From Bacteroides stercorirosoris (GTDB lineage Bacteria; Bacteroidota; Bacteroidia; Bacteroidales; Bacteroidaceae): a DNA stretch of 64,000 nucleotides. The stretch spans positions 372,001 to 436,000 of the forward strand of contig NZ_FQZN01000001.1 of assembly GCF_900142015.1 (NCBI RefSeq), given 5' to 3'. The position numbers and the translations under genes are program-made. The notes under the pieces were generated by a model. The model was given only the letters and a program-made list of their open reading frames with translations. It ran no database searches and had not been told where the DNA came from. Positions 18,868-27,408 of this stretch are shown here, in pieces. Within the stretch, counting starts at the first letter, position 1. Each line of letters begins with the position of its first letter.

Positions 18868-18912
18868 AAGTGCACCCAAAGCCCGGTAAAAAGCTTTGAG
18901 GTGCACTTTGCT
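18868..18912 (+). terminator. Strong terminator closing the SusC/SusD operon
   Basis: Arms 18868-18882 and 18893-18908 pair over 15 bases with a single-base bulge and a 10-base loop. A short T-rich stretch (TTGCTTTTAA) follows. Confidence 0.82.
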
Positions 18913-19040
18913 TTTAATATCTACAACAGAACATTCTTACTTATCTCTATAATGAATCCATCAGAATTTAAATGATTTTCAACCAATCTAACCGATTATT
19001 TGTTTACTTTGCAAAATACATTCATAAAGAAAGAAAACTT

Positions 19041-21182
19041 ATGGCTAAGAACAAAGAAAAGAAAGCCGGCAAGCGAATGAAAAAGAAAGAGCTTGTGAGC
19101 GCACTGATGGATTTTTTCCATTCGAAACCCGACGAAGTACTGTCCCTGAAATACATATTTGAACAACTCCACCTTACTACGCATCCCCTGAAGATGCTTT
19201 GTAAGGACATTCTGAGCGACCTGCTGCTGGACGACTACATCACCGAAGTGGACAAAAGCAAGTACAAGCTGAACAACCACGGCGTAGAGATGGTAGGCAC
19301 TTTCCAACGCAAGAGCAACGGAAAGAACTCTTTCATCCCCGAAGGTGGAGGCGACCCGATATTCGTTGCCGAGCGTAACTCGGCACACGCCATGAACAAC
19401 GATAAAGTACGCATCTCCTTCTATGCCAAACGCCGCGGGCGCGAGGCCGAAGGCGAAGTCATCGAGGTGCTGGAACGCGCCAACGACACCTTTGTAGGCA
19501 CGCTGGAAGTTGCCAGTTCCTACGCCTTCCTGGTGACGGAAAACCGTACGCTTGCCAACGATATCTTCATCCCCAAAGAAAAGCTGAAAGGTGGGAAAAC
19601 GGGCGACAAAGCCATCGTGAAAGTAGTGGAATGGCCCGACAAAGCCAAGAATCCCATCGGACAAGTAATCGACATCCTGGGCCGGGCGGGCGACAACACC
19701 ACCGAGATGCACGCCATCCTTGCCGAGTTCGGACTGCCTTACGTCTACCCCTCTTCCGTAGAGAAAGCGGCGGACAAAATCCCTGCTGAAATATCCGATG
19801 AAGAGATAGCCAAACGCGAGGACTTCCGCAACGTGACCACTTTCACCATCGACCCCAAGGATGCCAAGGACTTTGACGACGCCCTCTCCATCCGCCGGCT
19901 GAAAGAAGGTCTGTGGGAAGTGGGAGTACACATCGCGGATGTCACCCACTACGTCACCGAAGGAAGCATCATCGACAAGGAAGCCGAGAAGCGCGCCACA
20001 TCCGTCTATCTGGTGGACCGCACCATTCCGATGCTGCCCGAACGCCTCTGCAACTTCATCTGCTCCCTGCGTCCCGATGAAGAGAAACTGGCGTACTCCG
20101 TCATCTTCGACATCAATGAGAAGGGAGACGTGAAAGATGCGCGTGTCGTCCACACGGTCATCAAGTCCGACCGCCGCTTCACCTACGAGGAAGCACAGCA
20201 GATTATCGAGACCAAAGAGGGTGACTTCAAAGAAGAAGTACTCATGCTGGACACCATCGCCAAAGCATTAAGGCAGAAACGTTTCGTAGCCGGAGCGATC
20301 AACTTCGACCGCTATGAAGTGAAATTTGAGATAGACGAAAAGGGCAAGCCCATCAGCGTGTACTTCAAAATGTCCAAAGATGCCAACAAGCTGGTAGAAG
20401 AGTTCATGCTCCTTGCCAACCGCACCGTGGCCGAAAAAATCGGCCGTGTACCGAAAAGCAAGAAGCCCAAAGTATTCCCGTACCGTATTCACGACCTGCC
20501 CGACCCGGAGAAACTGGACAACCTTGCGCAATTCATCGCCCGCTTCGGCTACAAACTGCGCACCAGCGGAACCAAGACGGACGTCTCCAAATCCATCAAC
20601 CACCTGCTGGATGACATTCAGGGCAAGAAAGAAGAAAACCTCATCGAAACCGTATCCATCCGTGCCATGCAGAAAGCGCGTTACTCCACGCACAACATCG
20701 GGCACTACGGACTTGCGTTCGATTACTACACCCACTTCACCTCGCCCATCCGCCGTTTCCCGGACATGATGGTGCACCGCCTGCTGACCAAATATCTGGA
20801 TGGCGGACGCAGTGTTTCCGAGAAGAAGTACGAGGACCTTTGCGACCATTCCAGCAACATGGAACAGATTGCAGCCAATGCCGAACGTGCCAGTATCAAG
20901 TACAAGCAGGTAGAGTTTATGACAGAACGCCTGGGACAGGTATTCGACGGTGTAATCTCCGGTGTCACGGAGTGGGGCCTGTACGTGGAGCTGAACGAGA
21001 ACAAGTGCGAAGGTATGATACCTATCCGCGACCTCGACGATGATTACTACGAGTTCGACGAAAAGAACTACTGCCTGCGCGGACGCCGCAAGCACCGCAC
21101 GTACAGTTTGGGAGATGCCATTACGATTAAAGTGGCACGCGCCAATCTGGAGAAGAAGCAGCTGGACTTTGCGCTGATGTAG
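19041..21182 (+). CDS. rnr: Ribonuclease R
   Basis: The start at 19041 (MAKNKEKKAGKRMKKKE) gives the usual lysine-rich N-terminus; the open frame upstream to 18972 is judged untranslated. Order: winged-helix and cold-shock domains (to about residue 220, VGTFQRKSNGK), the RNB catalytic domain with DPKDAKDFDDALS carrying the acidic metal ligands, HDLPDPEKL and THFTSPIRRFPDMMVHR, then a C-terminal S1 domain (GQVFDGVISGVTEWGLYVEL). The 713-residue length is normal. It degrades structured RNA 3'-to-5'. It stands alone, between strong terminators at 18868 and 21198. Confidence 0.95.
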   Translation: MAKNKEKKAGKRMKKKELVSALMDFFHSKPDEVLSLKYIFEQLHLTTHPLKMLCKDILSDLLLDDYITEVDKSKYKLNNHGVEMVGTFQRKSNGKNSFIPEGGGDPIFVAERNSAHAMNNDKVRISFYAKRRGREAEGEVIEVLERANDTFVGTLEVASSYAFLVTENRTLANDIFIPKEKLKGGKTGDKAIVKVVEWPDKAKNPIGQVIDILGRAGDNTTEMHAILAEFGLPYVYPSSVEKAADKIPAEISDEEIAKREDFRNVTTFTIDPKDAKDFDDALSIRRLKEGLWEVGVHIADVTHYVTEGSIIDKEAEKRATSVYLVDRTIPMLPERLCNFICSLRPDEEKLAYSVIFDINEKGDVKDARVVHTVIKSDRRFTYEEAQQIIETKEGDFKEEVLMLDTIAKALRQKRFVAGAINFDRYEVKFEIDEKGKPISVYFKMSKDANKLVEEFMLLANRTVAEKIGRVPKSKKPKVFPYRIHDLPDPEKLDNLAQFIARFGYKLRTSGTKTDVSKSINHLLDDIQGKKEENLIETVSIRAMQKARYSTHNIGHYGLAFDYYTHFTSPIRRFPDMMVHRLLTKYLDGGRSVSEKKYEDLCDHSSNMEQIAANAERASIKYKQVEFMTERLGQVFDGVISGVTEWGLYVELNENKCEGMIPIRDLDDDYYEFDEKNYCLRGRRKHRTYSLGDAITIKVARANLEKKQLDFALM

Positions 21183-21197
21183 TTTAAAATGAAGATT

Positions 21198-21290
21198 AGA
21201 ACGCAAATTACATGAATTATTTATTTTCACATCTCTGATAATCAATGCTTATCTGATTTGTAATTCATGTAATTTGCGTTCTTTTATTTT
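21198..21290 (+). terminator. Long perfect hairpin after rnr, probable terminator
   Basis: Arms 21198-21219 and 21261-21282 are perfectly complementary over 22 bases with a 41-base loop, followed by TTTATTTTG. The arm word (AACGCAAATTACATGAAT) resembles the word-based palindromic intergenic repeats seen elsewhere in this window. Confidence 0.7.
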
Positions 21291-21376
21291 GCTTTGACTT
21301 TACCTTTGCATCATCACATTCTCTACTATCAGGCTGGAAAACGCTGGTCAATCGCAGCTTGTAGCTCGTCACTCAT

Positions 21377-22183
21377 TCACTTCATCGCCCTGTAGGCCGT
21401 GGGCGACATCCCCGTATGGTGCTTGAAATACCTGCCCAGATACGACTGGTCGGGGAAATTGAACTGGTTGGCTATTTCCTGTATGGAAAGTGCTGTGGAG
21501 TGAAGCGTCACTTTGAGTTCAAGTATCACATAATCATCTATCCACTCTTTGGCCGTGCAGCCCACCGTCTGCTGAATCGTCTTACTCAGATGCCGGGTAG
21601 TGACACAGAGTTTATCCGCATAGTAATCCACCGAGCGCTCCTCCCTGAACGACTCTATGACCAATGCTATAAACCTGTCCTTCAACCGCCAGCGCAGATG
21701 GTTCGACTTCGTCTGCCGGTAAAGCCGTTCCGACCGGTTACAAATCTCATAGAAAAGCATCCGGCAACAATAGATAACCAGTTCGCGCTGATACACATTT
21801 CCGTCATCCGCAGACTTCTGTTGCAGAAGCCACAGGTAATGATTGCGTATCCCATCCCATTCTTCTCCCTGAAACGAGCTATAATTATGTTCGCGCAAGA
21901 AAGACACTTTGTCCGAAGGCAGCGAATAGAAAATCTCATGCCGGAACTGACTGGAAAAAGCGAAGACCGCCAATTCCAATTCGTCCGCAGCACCGGCATA
22001 AAACACAATCTGCCCGGGGAAAACAAGAATCACGCTCCCGGCAGTCAGTGCATACTTCTGCTGGTTGATATAGAGTTGCACTTCACCTTGCAGGCAGAAC
22101 AGAAACTCTCCGTTTTCCATCCGGCAGGGATAGGAAGGCAGGTCCGCTTTCCGACGAGTATACAACAGGTATTCTCCTTGCAT
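21377..22183 (-). CDS. AraC-family transcriptional regulator
   Basis: Starting at 22183 (MQGEYLLYTRRK), the protein has an N-terminal cupin-type effector domain (about 1-150, FLFCLQGEVQLYINQQ, GSVILVFPGQ). A C-terminal double helix-turn-helix follows (VDYYADKLCVTTRHLSKTI and IQEIANQFNFPDQSYLGRYFKHHTGMSP cut across the second helix pair). An upstream extension to 22234 is possible but begins with an unlikely hydrophobic run. It is divergent from the YitT-like gene at 22622, a possible target, across a 438-base region. Confidence 0.85.
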   Translation of the reverse strand: MQGEYLLYTRRKADLPSYPCRMENGEFLFCLQGEVQLYINQQKYALTAGSVILVFPGQIVFYAGAADELELAVFAFSSQFRHEIFYSLPSDKVSFLREHNYSSFQGEEWDGIRNHYLWLLQQKSADDGNVYQRELVIYCCRMLFYEICNRSERLYRQTKSNHLRWRLKDRFIALVIESFREERSVDYYADKLCVTTRHLSKTIQQTVGCTAKEWIDDYVILELKVTLHSTALSIQEIANQFNFPDQSYLGRYFKHHTGMSPTAYRAMK

Positions 22184-22621
22184 AAAGTTCCGTTTTTGAA
22201 GCACAAATATACTCTTTAGGAAATTGCAACACAAAAAAATCCCACTTTTTGAACAATCTGCTTCGAATATTGAACCGTGAGAAGGCAGATGGAAGCCGTA
22301 ACTTTGCAGCGACTAAGGTAAATGATAATTTACCAGCGTAGCGCTGGAGCAAGGTTCTCCTTCGGCGTGCAAGTAATCTTTCAGACACGGATGACACGGA
22401 TGACGCGGATTCTTTTTTCCTTCGGTGTGATATGCCGGTATGTATAGCGCAGCTTTAAAAATCCGCGTCATCCGTGTCATCCGCGTCTAAAAGATTAAAG
22501 TCCGCGTTCGTCCGCCTTATCCGCGTAGTCCGCGTACCCATTCCCTCGCCGATAAATTATCATTTATCGACTCGTCATTATGTGAACTAATTGTGAACAT
22601 TTAGGTAAAAAGATTTATAAT
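22184..22621. other. Intergenic region between divergent genes, dominated by a palindromic element
   Basis: The 438 bases between the AraC gene and the YitT-like gene contain no convincing ORF. A TAACTTTG box (22299-22306, plus strand) matches the -7 consensus but has no -33 partner at the right distance. Most of the rest is the palindromic element at 22319-22566. Confidence 0.6.
22319..22566. repeat. About 250-bp nested palindromic element
   Basis: Terminal arms 22319-22332 (TAAATGATAATTTA) and 22553-22566 are perfect 14-base inverted repeats. Inside, arms 22383-22411 and 22460-22488 match over 29 bases with one mismatch and are built from tandem GGATGACRC words. A small hairpin (CCAGCG/CGCTGG, 22333-22347) and further TCCGCGT repeats fill the rest. 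The layout resembles a MITE-like or palindromic intergenic repeat. Confidence 0.7.
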
Positions 22622-23329
22622 ATGGCAAAAAGAGAACTTACAGCCCGTTATCTGTTTTTCATCGCGGGCTTATTTGTGAATGCATTCGGCATTAGTTTGA
22701 TTATAAAAGCGAACCTGGGATCATCGCCCATATCAAGCCTCCCCTATACATTGAGTTTAAAATTCCCCGTCACCCTGGGACAATTCACCCTCCTGCTGAA
22801 CGCCCTGCTGATAGCCGGACAAGTATGCCTGCTGAAAAAAGACTTCAAGAAAGAACAATTCCTGCAAATTCCCGTAGCCCTGCTTTTCAGCTTCTTCATC
22901 GACTGCTCCATGGCGTTGCTGGCGGGTTACACTCCCGCAGGATACGCCGCACAGATACTCTCATTGGTGGCAGGCTGCGCCATACTCGGTTTAGGAGTGA
23001 GCATGGAAGTAATAGCTAACGTAGTGATGCTATCCGGCGAAGCTTTTGTGAAAGCCATCACCCTGCGCACCGGAAAAGAATTCGGAATCACCAAAATCGG
23101 TTTCGACACAACGCTGGCACTCCTCGCCTGTGCCGCATCCCTGTTGCTGGCAGGAACCATAGAGGGAGTGCGTGAAGGCACGATAATCGCCGCACTGATT
23201 GTAGGGCTTTTCGCCCGCTTCTTCAACCGCCGTCTGGGCTTTATCAATAAAATGATTACCTTTGCACCGGATAAAACACCCATTCAGCCTTATGAAGACA
23301 ATCGCAATCACCGAACCGGCGGAAATTGA
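22622..23329 (+). CDS. YitT/YczE-like (DUF6198) integral membrane protein
   Basis: The 235-residue protein has five to six membrane segments and the family opening RYLFFIAGLFVNAFGISLIIKANLGSSPISS. Glycine-rich helices around residues 110-150 (LVAGCAILGLGVSMEVIANV) are also typical. The family is widespread and of uncertain transport role. Its last 38 bases overlap the start of the next gene, so the two are translationally coupled. The final residues (DNRNHRTGGN) are hydrophilic. Confidence 0.78.
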   Translation: MAKRELTARYLFFIAGLFVNAFGISLIIKANLGSSPISSLPYTLSLKFPVTLGQFTLLLNALLIAGQVCLLKKDFKKEQFLQIPVALLFSFFIDCSMALLAGYTPAGYAAQILSLVAGCAILGLGVSMEVIANVVMLSGEAFVKAITLRTGKEFGITKIGFDTTLALLACAASLLLAGTIEGVREGTIIAALIVGLFARFFNRRLGFINKMITFAPDKTPIQPYEDNRNHRTGGN

Positions 23330-23768
23330 AGCAATCATCCGCAAATGCCCTTACTGCATGGTGGGCATCACCGACCAGGAGGGTAACCCCTACGTAGTTC
23401 CCATGAACTTCGCCTACCGGGATGGAGTAATCTATCTGCACTCCGGACCGGAGGGCAGCAAAGTGGAAATGGTGGAACGCTATCCGCAAGTCTGCATCAC
23501 CTTCTGCGAAGGGCACGAACTGGTGTATATGCACCGGCAGGTGGCATGCAGCTACAGCATGAAGTCGCGCAGCGTGATGTGCCGGGGCAAGGTCCGTTTC
23601 ATCGAAGACATGGATGAAAAACGAAACATACTCGACATAGTCATGCAACAATACGTCGAGTATGAATTCAAATACAGCGAACCTGCCGTACGCAACGTGA
23701 AGGTATGGGAAGTCAAAGTCGAAAAGATGACTTGCAGGTCCTTCGGCTTGCGCCCGAGCGAAGTATAG
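23292..23768 (+). CDS. Pyridoxamine 5'-phosphate oxidase-like (split-barrel flavin-binding) protein
   Basis: The ATG at 23292 lies inside the end of the upstream gene and gives MKTIAITEPAEIEAIIRKC. CPYCMVGITDQEGNPYVVPMNF and LHSGPEGSKVEMV are typical of the small PNPOx-like split-barrel proteins of about 158 residues that bind FMN or F420. A later YSMKSRSVMCRGKVRFI strand also fits. The biochemical role of this subfamily is not settled; it is not the vitamin B6 enzyme PdxH itself. It is convergent with the repressor gene at 23791. Confidence 0.8.
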   Translation: MKTIAITEPAEIEAIIRKCPYCMVGITDQEGNPYVVPMNFAYRDGVIYLHSGPEGSKVEMVERYPQVCITFCEGHELVYMHRQVACSYSMKSRSVMCRGKVRFIEDMDEKRNILDIVMQQYVEYEFKYSEPAVRNVKVWEVKVEKMTCRSFGLRPSEV

Positions 23769-23790
23769 CCTCCCGCCCCTCTTTCTACTG

Positions 23791-24513
23791 CTACATCATC
23801 ATGTTCTTTCTGATGGAGAATTTGACAATCGCCATCGCCTGTATGCATGCGAGGGGCACGTCCATCGGCTCATGGTGCGGATTGTAACTCACCAGTCTGA
23901 TACAGCCTTCCGCATCAGAACGGTTCACGTACTTCACCGACAGGTATTCGTCGCCGTCGATGTTGAACGAAACCAGGTACATCTCCCCGTAAATCACGCT
24001 ACTGAAGTTGCTGATTTCCTTAAAGCCCACGATATCCCCCGATTTCAGAATGGGGTACATACTGTCTCCACTGATATAGACCGCGCCGTCGCAGACAGGT
24101 ATGTCGGGTATCTGTATCTTTCCTACCACATACTGGGGCTTGTTGGCAAGTAATGTTTTCAGGTTGGCGGCAGCGTTTATGTTGTATAGCGACACGCTGC
24201 GGTCGGCCATCGAATCAGCCGTTTTGGGATTATGAATCATCTCTACTTCGCCCGAAACGATTCCGCCATGACAGTATTTCGATTGATGCATGGGCTGGCC
24301 TTTTCCCACCAACAGCCAGTTGTAATCCACCTCTTTCAGTTTTTCAAGCAGCAGCGGAAAGTCGATGCTGTTCCGTGCAATCCAGTTGCTCAACGTGGAG
24401 CGCGACACACCCAGGTGGGTCGCCAGCTCGGCATCCGTCTTGAAATTCAGTACTCGCTTGGCGCGTTTCACGATGTCGGCTACATTGAATAATAAATCCT
24501 GTTCTTTTTCCAT
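23791..24513 (-). CDS. S24-family CI/LexA-like repressor
   Basis: An N-terminal helix-turn-helix (FKTDAELATHLGVSRSTLSNWI) belongs to the phage CI repressor type. The C-terminal half is a peptidase S24 domain with the Ser site in SGDSMYPILKSGD and the Lys in SVKYVNRS, so it may self-cleave as in an SOS response. Length is 240 residues. It is divergent from the small zinc-knuckle gene at 24883 and the Lin1244-like/HU/amidase module, which it may control. It could be a domesticated prophage regulator. Confidence 0.82.
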   Translation of the reverse strand: MEKEQDLLFNVADIVKRAKRVLNFKTDAELATHLGVSRSTLSNWIARNSIDFPLLLEKLKEVDYNWLLVGKGQPMHQSKYCHGGIVSGEVEMIHNPKTADSMADRSVSLYNINAAANLKTLLANKPQYVVGKIQIPDIPVCDGAVYISGDSMYPILKSGDIVGFKEISNFSSVIYGEMYLVSFNIDGDEYLSVKYVNRSDAEGCIRLVSYNPHHEPMDVPLACIQAMAIVKFSIRKNMMM

Positions 24514-24601
24514 TGTCTTTTATATTGTAAATAATTAAGTATCTATATCCCGCTCATTGATATGCAGTTATACACTTTATGAGAATTAATATCTAAAACT
24601 A

Positions 24602-24634
24602 TTTGTTTTTTATACGAAAATCTATCTATATTTG
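24602..24634 (+). promoter_or_regulatory. Promoter reading into the 22-bp repeat array and the 24883 gene
   Basis: A -33 TTTG (24602-24605), a 21-base spacer and a -7 TATATTTG (24627-24634) match the Bacteroides vegetative consensus. The expected transcript leader of about 240 bases contains the whole repeat array at 24737-24840. Confidence 0.6.
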
Positions 24635-24736
24635 CTCCGACAAAAGTAATCTCTTTGTTTTAGAATAACAAATAAATTGCATGAAATTATGAAAAACAAA
24701 TGTTTCACCCTCCGAATAAGGGAACCCACAAGAACG

Positions 24737-24840
24737 GATATATAGATGCAACGTGCAGGATATATAGCTCCTGCGTGTTGAATATATAGATGCAGCACAT
24801 CCGGTATATAGATGCAGCACGACAGATATATAGATGCAAG
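24737..24840 (+). repeat. 22-bp-period repeat array R1 (five copies)
   Basis: TATATAG begins at 24739, 24761, 24783, 24805 and 24827, an exact 22-base period. The consensus unit is close to TATATAGATGCAGCACGYNG. It ends about 40 bases before the ATG at 24883. Related arrays are at 51038 and 59608. Long spacers of CRISPR type are absent. Confidence 0.9.
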
Positions 24841-24882
24841 AAACAAAATCCGATTATTCAATATACACATATTTATATCATT

Positions 24883-25194
24883 ATGAAACAAACACTTAAC
24901 CCTCCTATCCGTACCTGCCACTCCTGTTTGCGGGAACTCCCGGCAGAGGCTTTTTATGTCAACCGGAAGACACAGGTTCCGGACTACTGCTGCAAGGAGT
25001 GCCGCAGCGCAGCCAGTAAGAAACGCTACATGGATTCACACTCTGTGAATGACACACATATGTATCCCGTGATAACTGATATTCAAGACCGTATACTCCG
25101 TATGGAGCTGATCCTCCATGCCCGCCAAGTGGTGAACGAAAGCATGGCAAGAAAACGCAGAAGGCTGCGGGAAACGGTCTGTGAGGAATCATAA
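24883..25194 (+). CDS. Small protein with zinc-knuckle-like cysteines
   Basis: The likely start at 24883 gives a 103-residue protein; an upstream frame through the repeat array is rejected. Cysteines in CHSC and CCKEC, 20 or so residues apart, resemble a treble-clef or recombination-endonuclease VII/HNH-like zinc site (RTCHSCLRELPAEAFY, VPDYCCKECRSAASKKRYM). The C-terminal half is basic and helical (ARKRRRLRETVCEES). It is divergent from the S24 repressor and heads a module with the Lin1244-like and HU genes. A DNA- or RNA-binding role is inferred only. Confidence 0.55.
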   Translation: MKQTLNPPIRTCHSCLRELPAEAFYVNRKTQVPDYCCKECRSAASKKRYMDSHSVNDTHMYPVITDIQDRILRMELILHARQVVNESMARKRRRLRETVCEES

Positions 25195-25215
25195 CTGTAT
25201 AGAAATGAATTATTT

Positions 25216-25306
25216 CACCACAGATTACACAGATTAGCACAGAATTAATTTATTAATAATCAGAGATATCTTCCCTAATCTGTGCAAATCTGTGTAATCT
25301 GTGGTG
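25216..25306. repeat. Palindromic intergenic repeat (ACAGATTACACAGATT type)
   Basis: Arms 25216-25242 and 25280-25306 pair, the outer 20 bases perfectly (CACCACAGATTACACAGATT). The word is composed of the repeating unit CACAGATTA. It sits between the zinc-knuckle gene and the Lin1244-like gene. Confidence 0.75.
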
Positions 25307-25333
25307 CATCAAAACCCTACATAACCAGACACC

Positions 25334-26323
25334 ATGTCCAGAATAAAAAAACGGGGGCTTGACTATTTCCCCCTTGACATAGATTTTATGCAGAACCGCC
25401 TGGTGCGCCGCATCATGAAGCGCGAAGGCGATGGCGTCCTTGCCACATTGGTAAGCGCATTTTCCTGCATCTACGGCGGCGAAGGCTACTACGTCCTCAC
25501 CGACGCATTCTTTTACGAAGACATCTCCGCCAACCTCTACCAGCAGACAGCGGCAGACGTGAAACGCATCCTCACGCTTGCCGCCGAATACGGCATATTC
25601 GATGCCACGCTCTTCAGGGAGTGCGGCGTGCTGACCAGTGCCGAAATACAGAAACAATACCTTTTCAGCACCAAACGCCGCAAAACCTCCGCGATAGACA
25701 GCCGCTTCAATCTCATCACCGACGAACAAGAGGATGGCGACACCGAAGAGCAGGAGGAGACCGCCGGACCGTTTCCCGAAACTCCCGGCCAATTTCCCGA
25801 AAGTGCAGCGAATACGTCCCAAAATGTAACATTTATCCACGAAAATGTAACATCCGGTACACATAGCATAGCACAGAATAGCATAGCACAGCAAAGCATA
25901 GAATATCCCCTCCTCAATAGTTCCCCCACGGTGGGAACTCAGGACGCGGACCGGGAGTCCGCGGAGGGAGACGGAGAGGAGGAGTTTTTCCCTTCTTCTG
26001 CCGCTACTACGGACACTTTTTCACCGCCAACTCCTTCTTCACCGTCAGCAGCCTCTTCCCGCCAACCCCGCAAAGAGTGGACCGCCGAGGACGTCCGTCG
26101 TATGCAACCACCCCAGGACGGAATGAACCGCAACCTTGACGGGCTGCTCTTCAATCTCCGCCAATTCGGGATCTCTCCCCAGGAACAACGCGCCATCATC
26201 CTCAAAAGCAATTTCGGCATCATCGGCCACCCCATGTGGAAAGGCTTCTCGACGATACGCGAAAGCTGTGGGAAGATACGTCAGCCGGGGAAGTTCCTGT
26301 TGAGTTTATGCAACAAGGGGTGA
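25334..26323 (+). CDS. Lin1244/Lin1753-like N-terminal domain protein (DUF4373 type)
   Basis: The first 120 residues (RGLDYFPLDIDFMQNRLVRRIMKREG, GGEGYYVLTDAFFYEDIS split by short gaps, then AAEYGIFDATLF) match the Lin1244/Lin1753 N-terminal domain common in phage and mobile-element replication proteins. A low-complexity acidic and Ser/Pro linker follows (about 140-240), then a C-terminal domain (WTAEDVRRMQPPQDG, LRQFGISPQEQRAIIL). A primosome-like role is suggested for the family but not shown here. Length is 329 residues. Confidence 0.7.
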   Translation: MSRIKKRGLDYFPLDIDFMQNRLVRRIMKREGDGVLATLVSAFSCIYGGEGYYVLTDAFFYEDISANLYQQTAADVKRILTLAAEYGIFDATLFRECGVLTSAEIQKQYLFSTKRRKTSAIDSRFNLITDEQEDGDTEEQEETAGPFPETPGQFPESAANTSQNVTFIHENVTSGTHSIAQNSIAQQSIEYPLLNSSPTVGTQDADRESAEGDGEEEFFPSSAATTDTFSPPTPSSPSAASSRQPRKEWTAEDVRRMQPPQDGMNRNLDGLLFNLRQFGISPQEQRAIILKSNFGIIGHPMWKGFSTIRESCGKIRQPGKFLLSLCNKG

Positions 26324-26479
26324 GTTTACAAACAGTAAATCAAGCAGATGCATTTTATGAGAAAAACGGCATTTTTCATTCTGCCATTCATAATATAAGG
26401 CTTATATTTGCAGTGTGATTAAGTTTAAGACACAAAACAAAATCATTCTATTAACTAAACTAAACGACATTATTAAATT

Positions 26480-26977
26480 ATGGCAGTATTATATAAAACA
26501 GTCCAATCCATATTGGAAAATAAGGATGGCATAAAAGTATTTTATCCTCGTGTGGTCCTGAAAGGAAATGTTTCCACCGACCAGATTGCCCTGGAAATAG
26601 CAGAATACTCTTCTCTGAGCAAGGGTGATACGAAAAACGTTATCGACAACCTGGTGCGTGTGCTGACCACCCACCTGCAATCTTCCGAAAGTGTGACCCT
26701 GGACGGCTTCGGCACATTCCGTATGGCCATGAAATCCAACGGCAGAGGTGTGGCAACCGCCGACAAGGTATCGGCTGCACAGGCCACAATGACCGTGCGG
26801 TTCCTGCCCTGCTACAAGAAGAACCTCGACCGCACGACTTCAACCCGTTCCATGGTGACCGGTGTGAAATGTATTCCTTACGAAACAAGCCAGACGGGAG
26901 GTTCAGGAAGCGGCAGCGGCTCCGATAGCGGTAGCGGTTCCGGCGGCGGCGGTGTGGATGAGAATCCGTTAGGATAG
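26480..26977 (+). CDS. HU-family DNA-binding protein with Gly/Ser tail
   Basis: Residues 1-125 match the Bacteroidetes HU-like (HU-HIG) family: MAVLYKTVQSILENKDG, KGDTKNVIDNLVRVL and VTLDGFGTFRMAMKSNG, where classical HU has the beta-arm base. A long low-complexity tail of Gly and Ser (about residues 140-160) ends the 165-residue protein. It lies between the Lin1244-like gene and the split amidase, a standard order for this module. The family binds DNA without obvious sequence specificity. Confidence 0.85.
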   Translation: MAVLYKTVQSILENKDGIKVFYPRVVLKGNVSTDQIALEIAEYSSLSKGDTKNVIDNLVRVLTTHLQSSESVTLDGFGTFRMAMKSNGRGVATADKVSAAQATMTVRFLPCYKKNLDRTTSTRSMVTGVKCIPYETSQTGGSGSGSGSDSGSGSGGGGVDENPLG

Positions 26978-26981
26978 GGAA

Positions 26982-27067
26982 TTGAACACAGAGGCGCGGA
27001 GACGCAGAGGGTTTCCCGGGCATCAGATTTAAATAAACACTGTGTGCCTCCGCCACTCTGTCTTCAA
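26982..27067. repeat. Palindromic intergenic repeat (ACAGAG type)
   Basis: TTGAACACAGAGGCGCGGAG at the left end and the reverse complement of the right end share most positions, giving an imperfect inverted repeat between the HU gene and the amidase. It belongs to the same word-like repeat class as 25216-25306. Confidence 0.5.
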
Positions 27068-27136
27068 TCGGAAAAAGGAATCAGAAACTAAACGAAGACT
27101 GGCTAAACTATTCATTTTAAAAAATTCATTCAATCC

Positions 27137-27331
27137 ATGAGAAGTATCAATTTGATTGTGGTGCATTGCAGCGCCACCCGGGCAGACCGTGCCCTCACGA
27201 CAGAAGAACTGGAAATTATCCATCGCCGTCGCGGATTCCGCGGCATCGGCTATCACTATTACATTCGTCGGGACGGCACTGTCGTCAATACCCGCCCGCC
27301 GGAACTCATCGGTGCGCACGTGAAAGGACAC
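27137..27331 (+). pseudogene. N-acetylmuramoyl-L-alanine amidase, 5' part (split by element)
   Basis: Sixty-five codons (MRSINLIVVHCSATR, GFRGIGYHYYIRRDG) form the first half of an amidase_2 domain, with the zinc His in VVHCS. Reading then enters the mobile element and stops at 27343 after four foreign codons. The remaining half is at 37330-37575: joining base 27331 to 37330 restores the frame (GHVKGH-type end then NAHSIGLCYEGG) and yields a 146-residue protein, the family's usual size. This domain cleaves the amide between muramic acid and peptide. The gene is interrupted here and would be restored by exact excision. Confidence 0.92.
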
Positions 27332-27354
27332 ATATTTCATTAGATATTTTAGAT
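27330..27354. other. attL: left junction of the element
   Basis: Host GGACAC is followed by ATATTTC. The core ACA is at 27330-27332. The element arm AGATATTTTAGAT ends at 27354; ATATTTTAGAT (27344-27354) is the inverted copy of the right-end arm. Confidence 0.85.
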
Positions 27355-27373
27355 AACTTGTTACGTTTTTAAT

Positions 27374-27381
27374 TAACTTTG
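27374..27381 (+). promoter_or_regulatory. -7 box for the serine recombinase
   Basis: TAACTTTG matches TAnnTTTG and lies 28 bases before the ATG at 27409. No standard -33 TTTG is present at 19-21 bases (nearest is TTG at 27358). It is placed at the junction end, so excision could change its upstream context. Confidence 0.6.
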
Positions 27382-27408
27382 CATCATAAAAATCAAAAAG
27401 CATTGATA

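Noticed and set aside
18996..20153. 385-codon minus-strand frame opposite rnr
   Set aside because: Antisense to conserved RNase R domains; composition typical of shadow frames.
24737..24840. CRISPR array
   Set aside because: Period of 22 bases includes both conserved and variable parts, leaving no room for spacers of 30 bases; no cas genes nearby.
24622..24921. Minus-strand frame with repeated Tyr-Ile-Ser/Leu words (also near 50914-51306 and 59528-59756)
   Set aside because: The repeats are the translation of the 22-bp DNA arrays; the period is not a multiple of three, and no start or conserved protein is seen.
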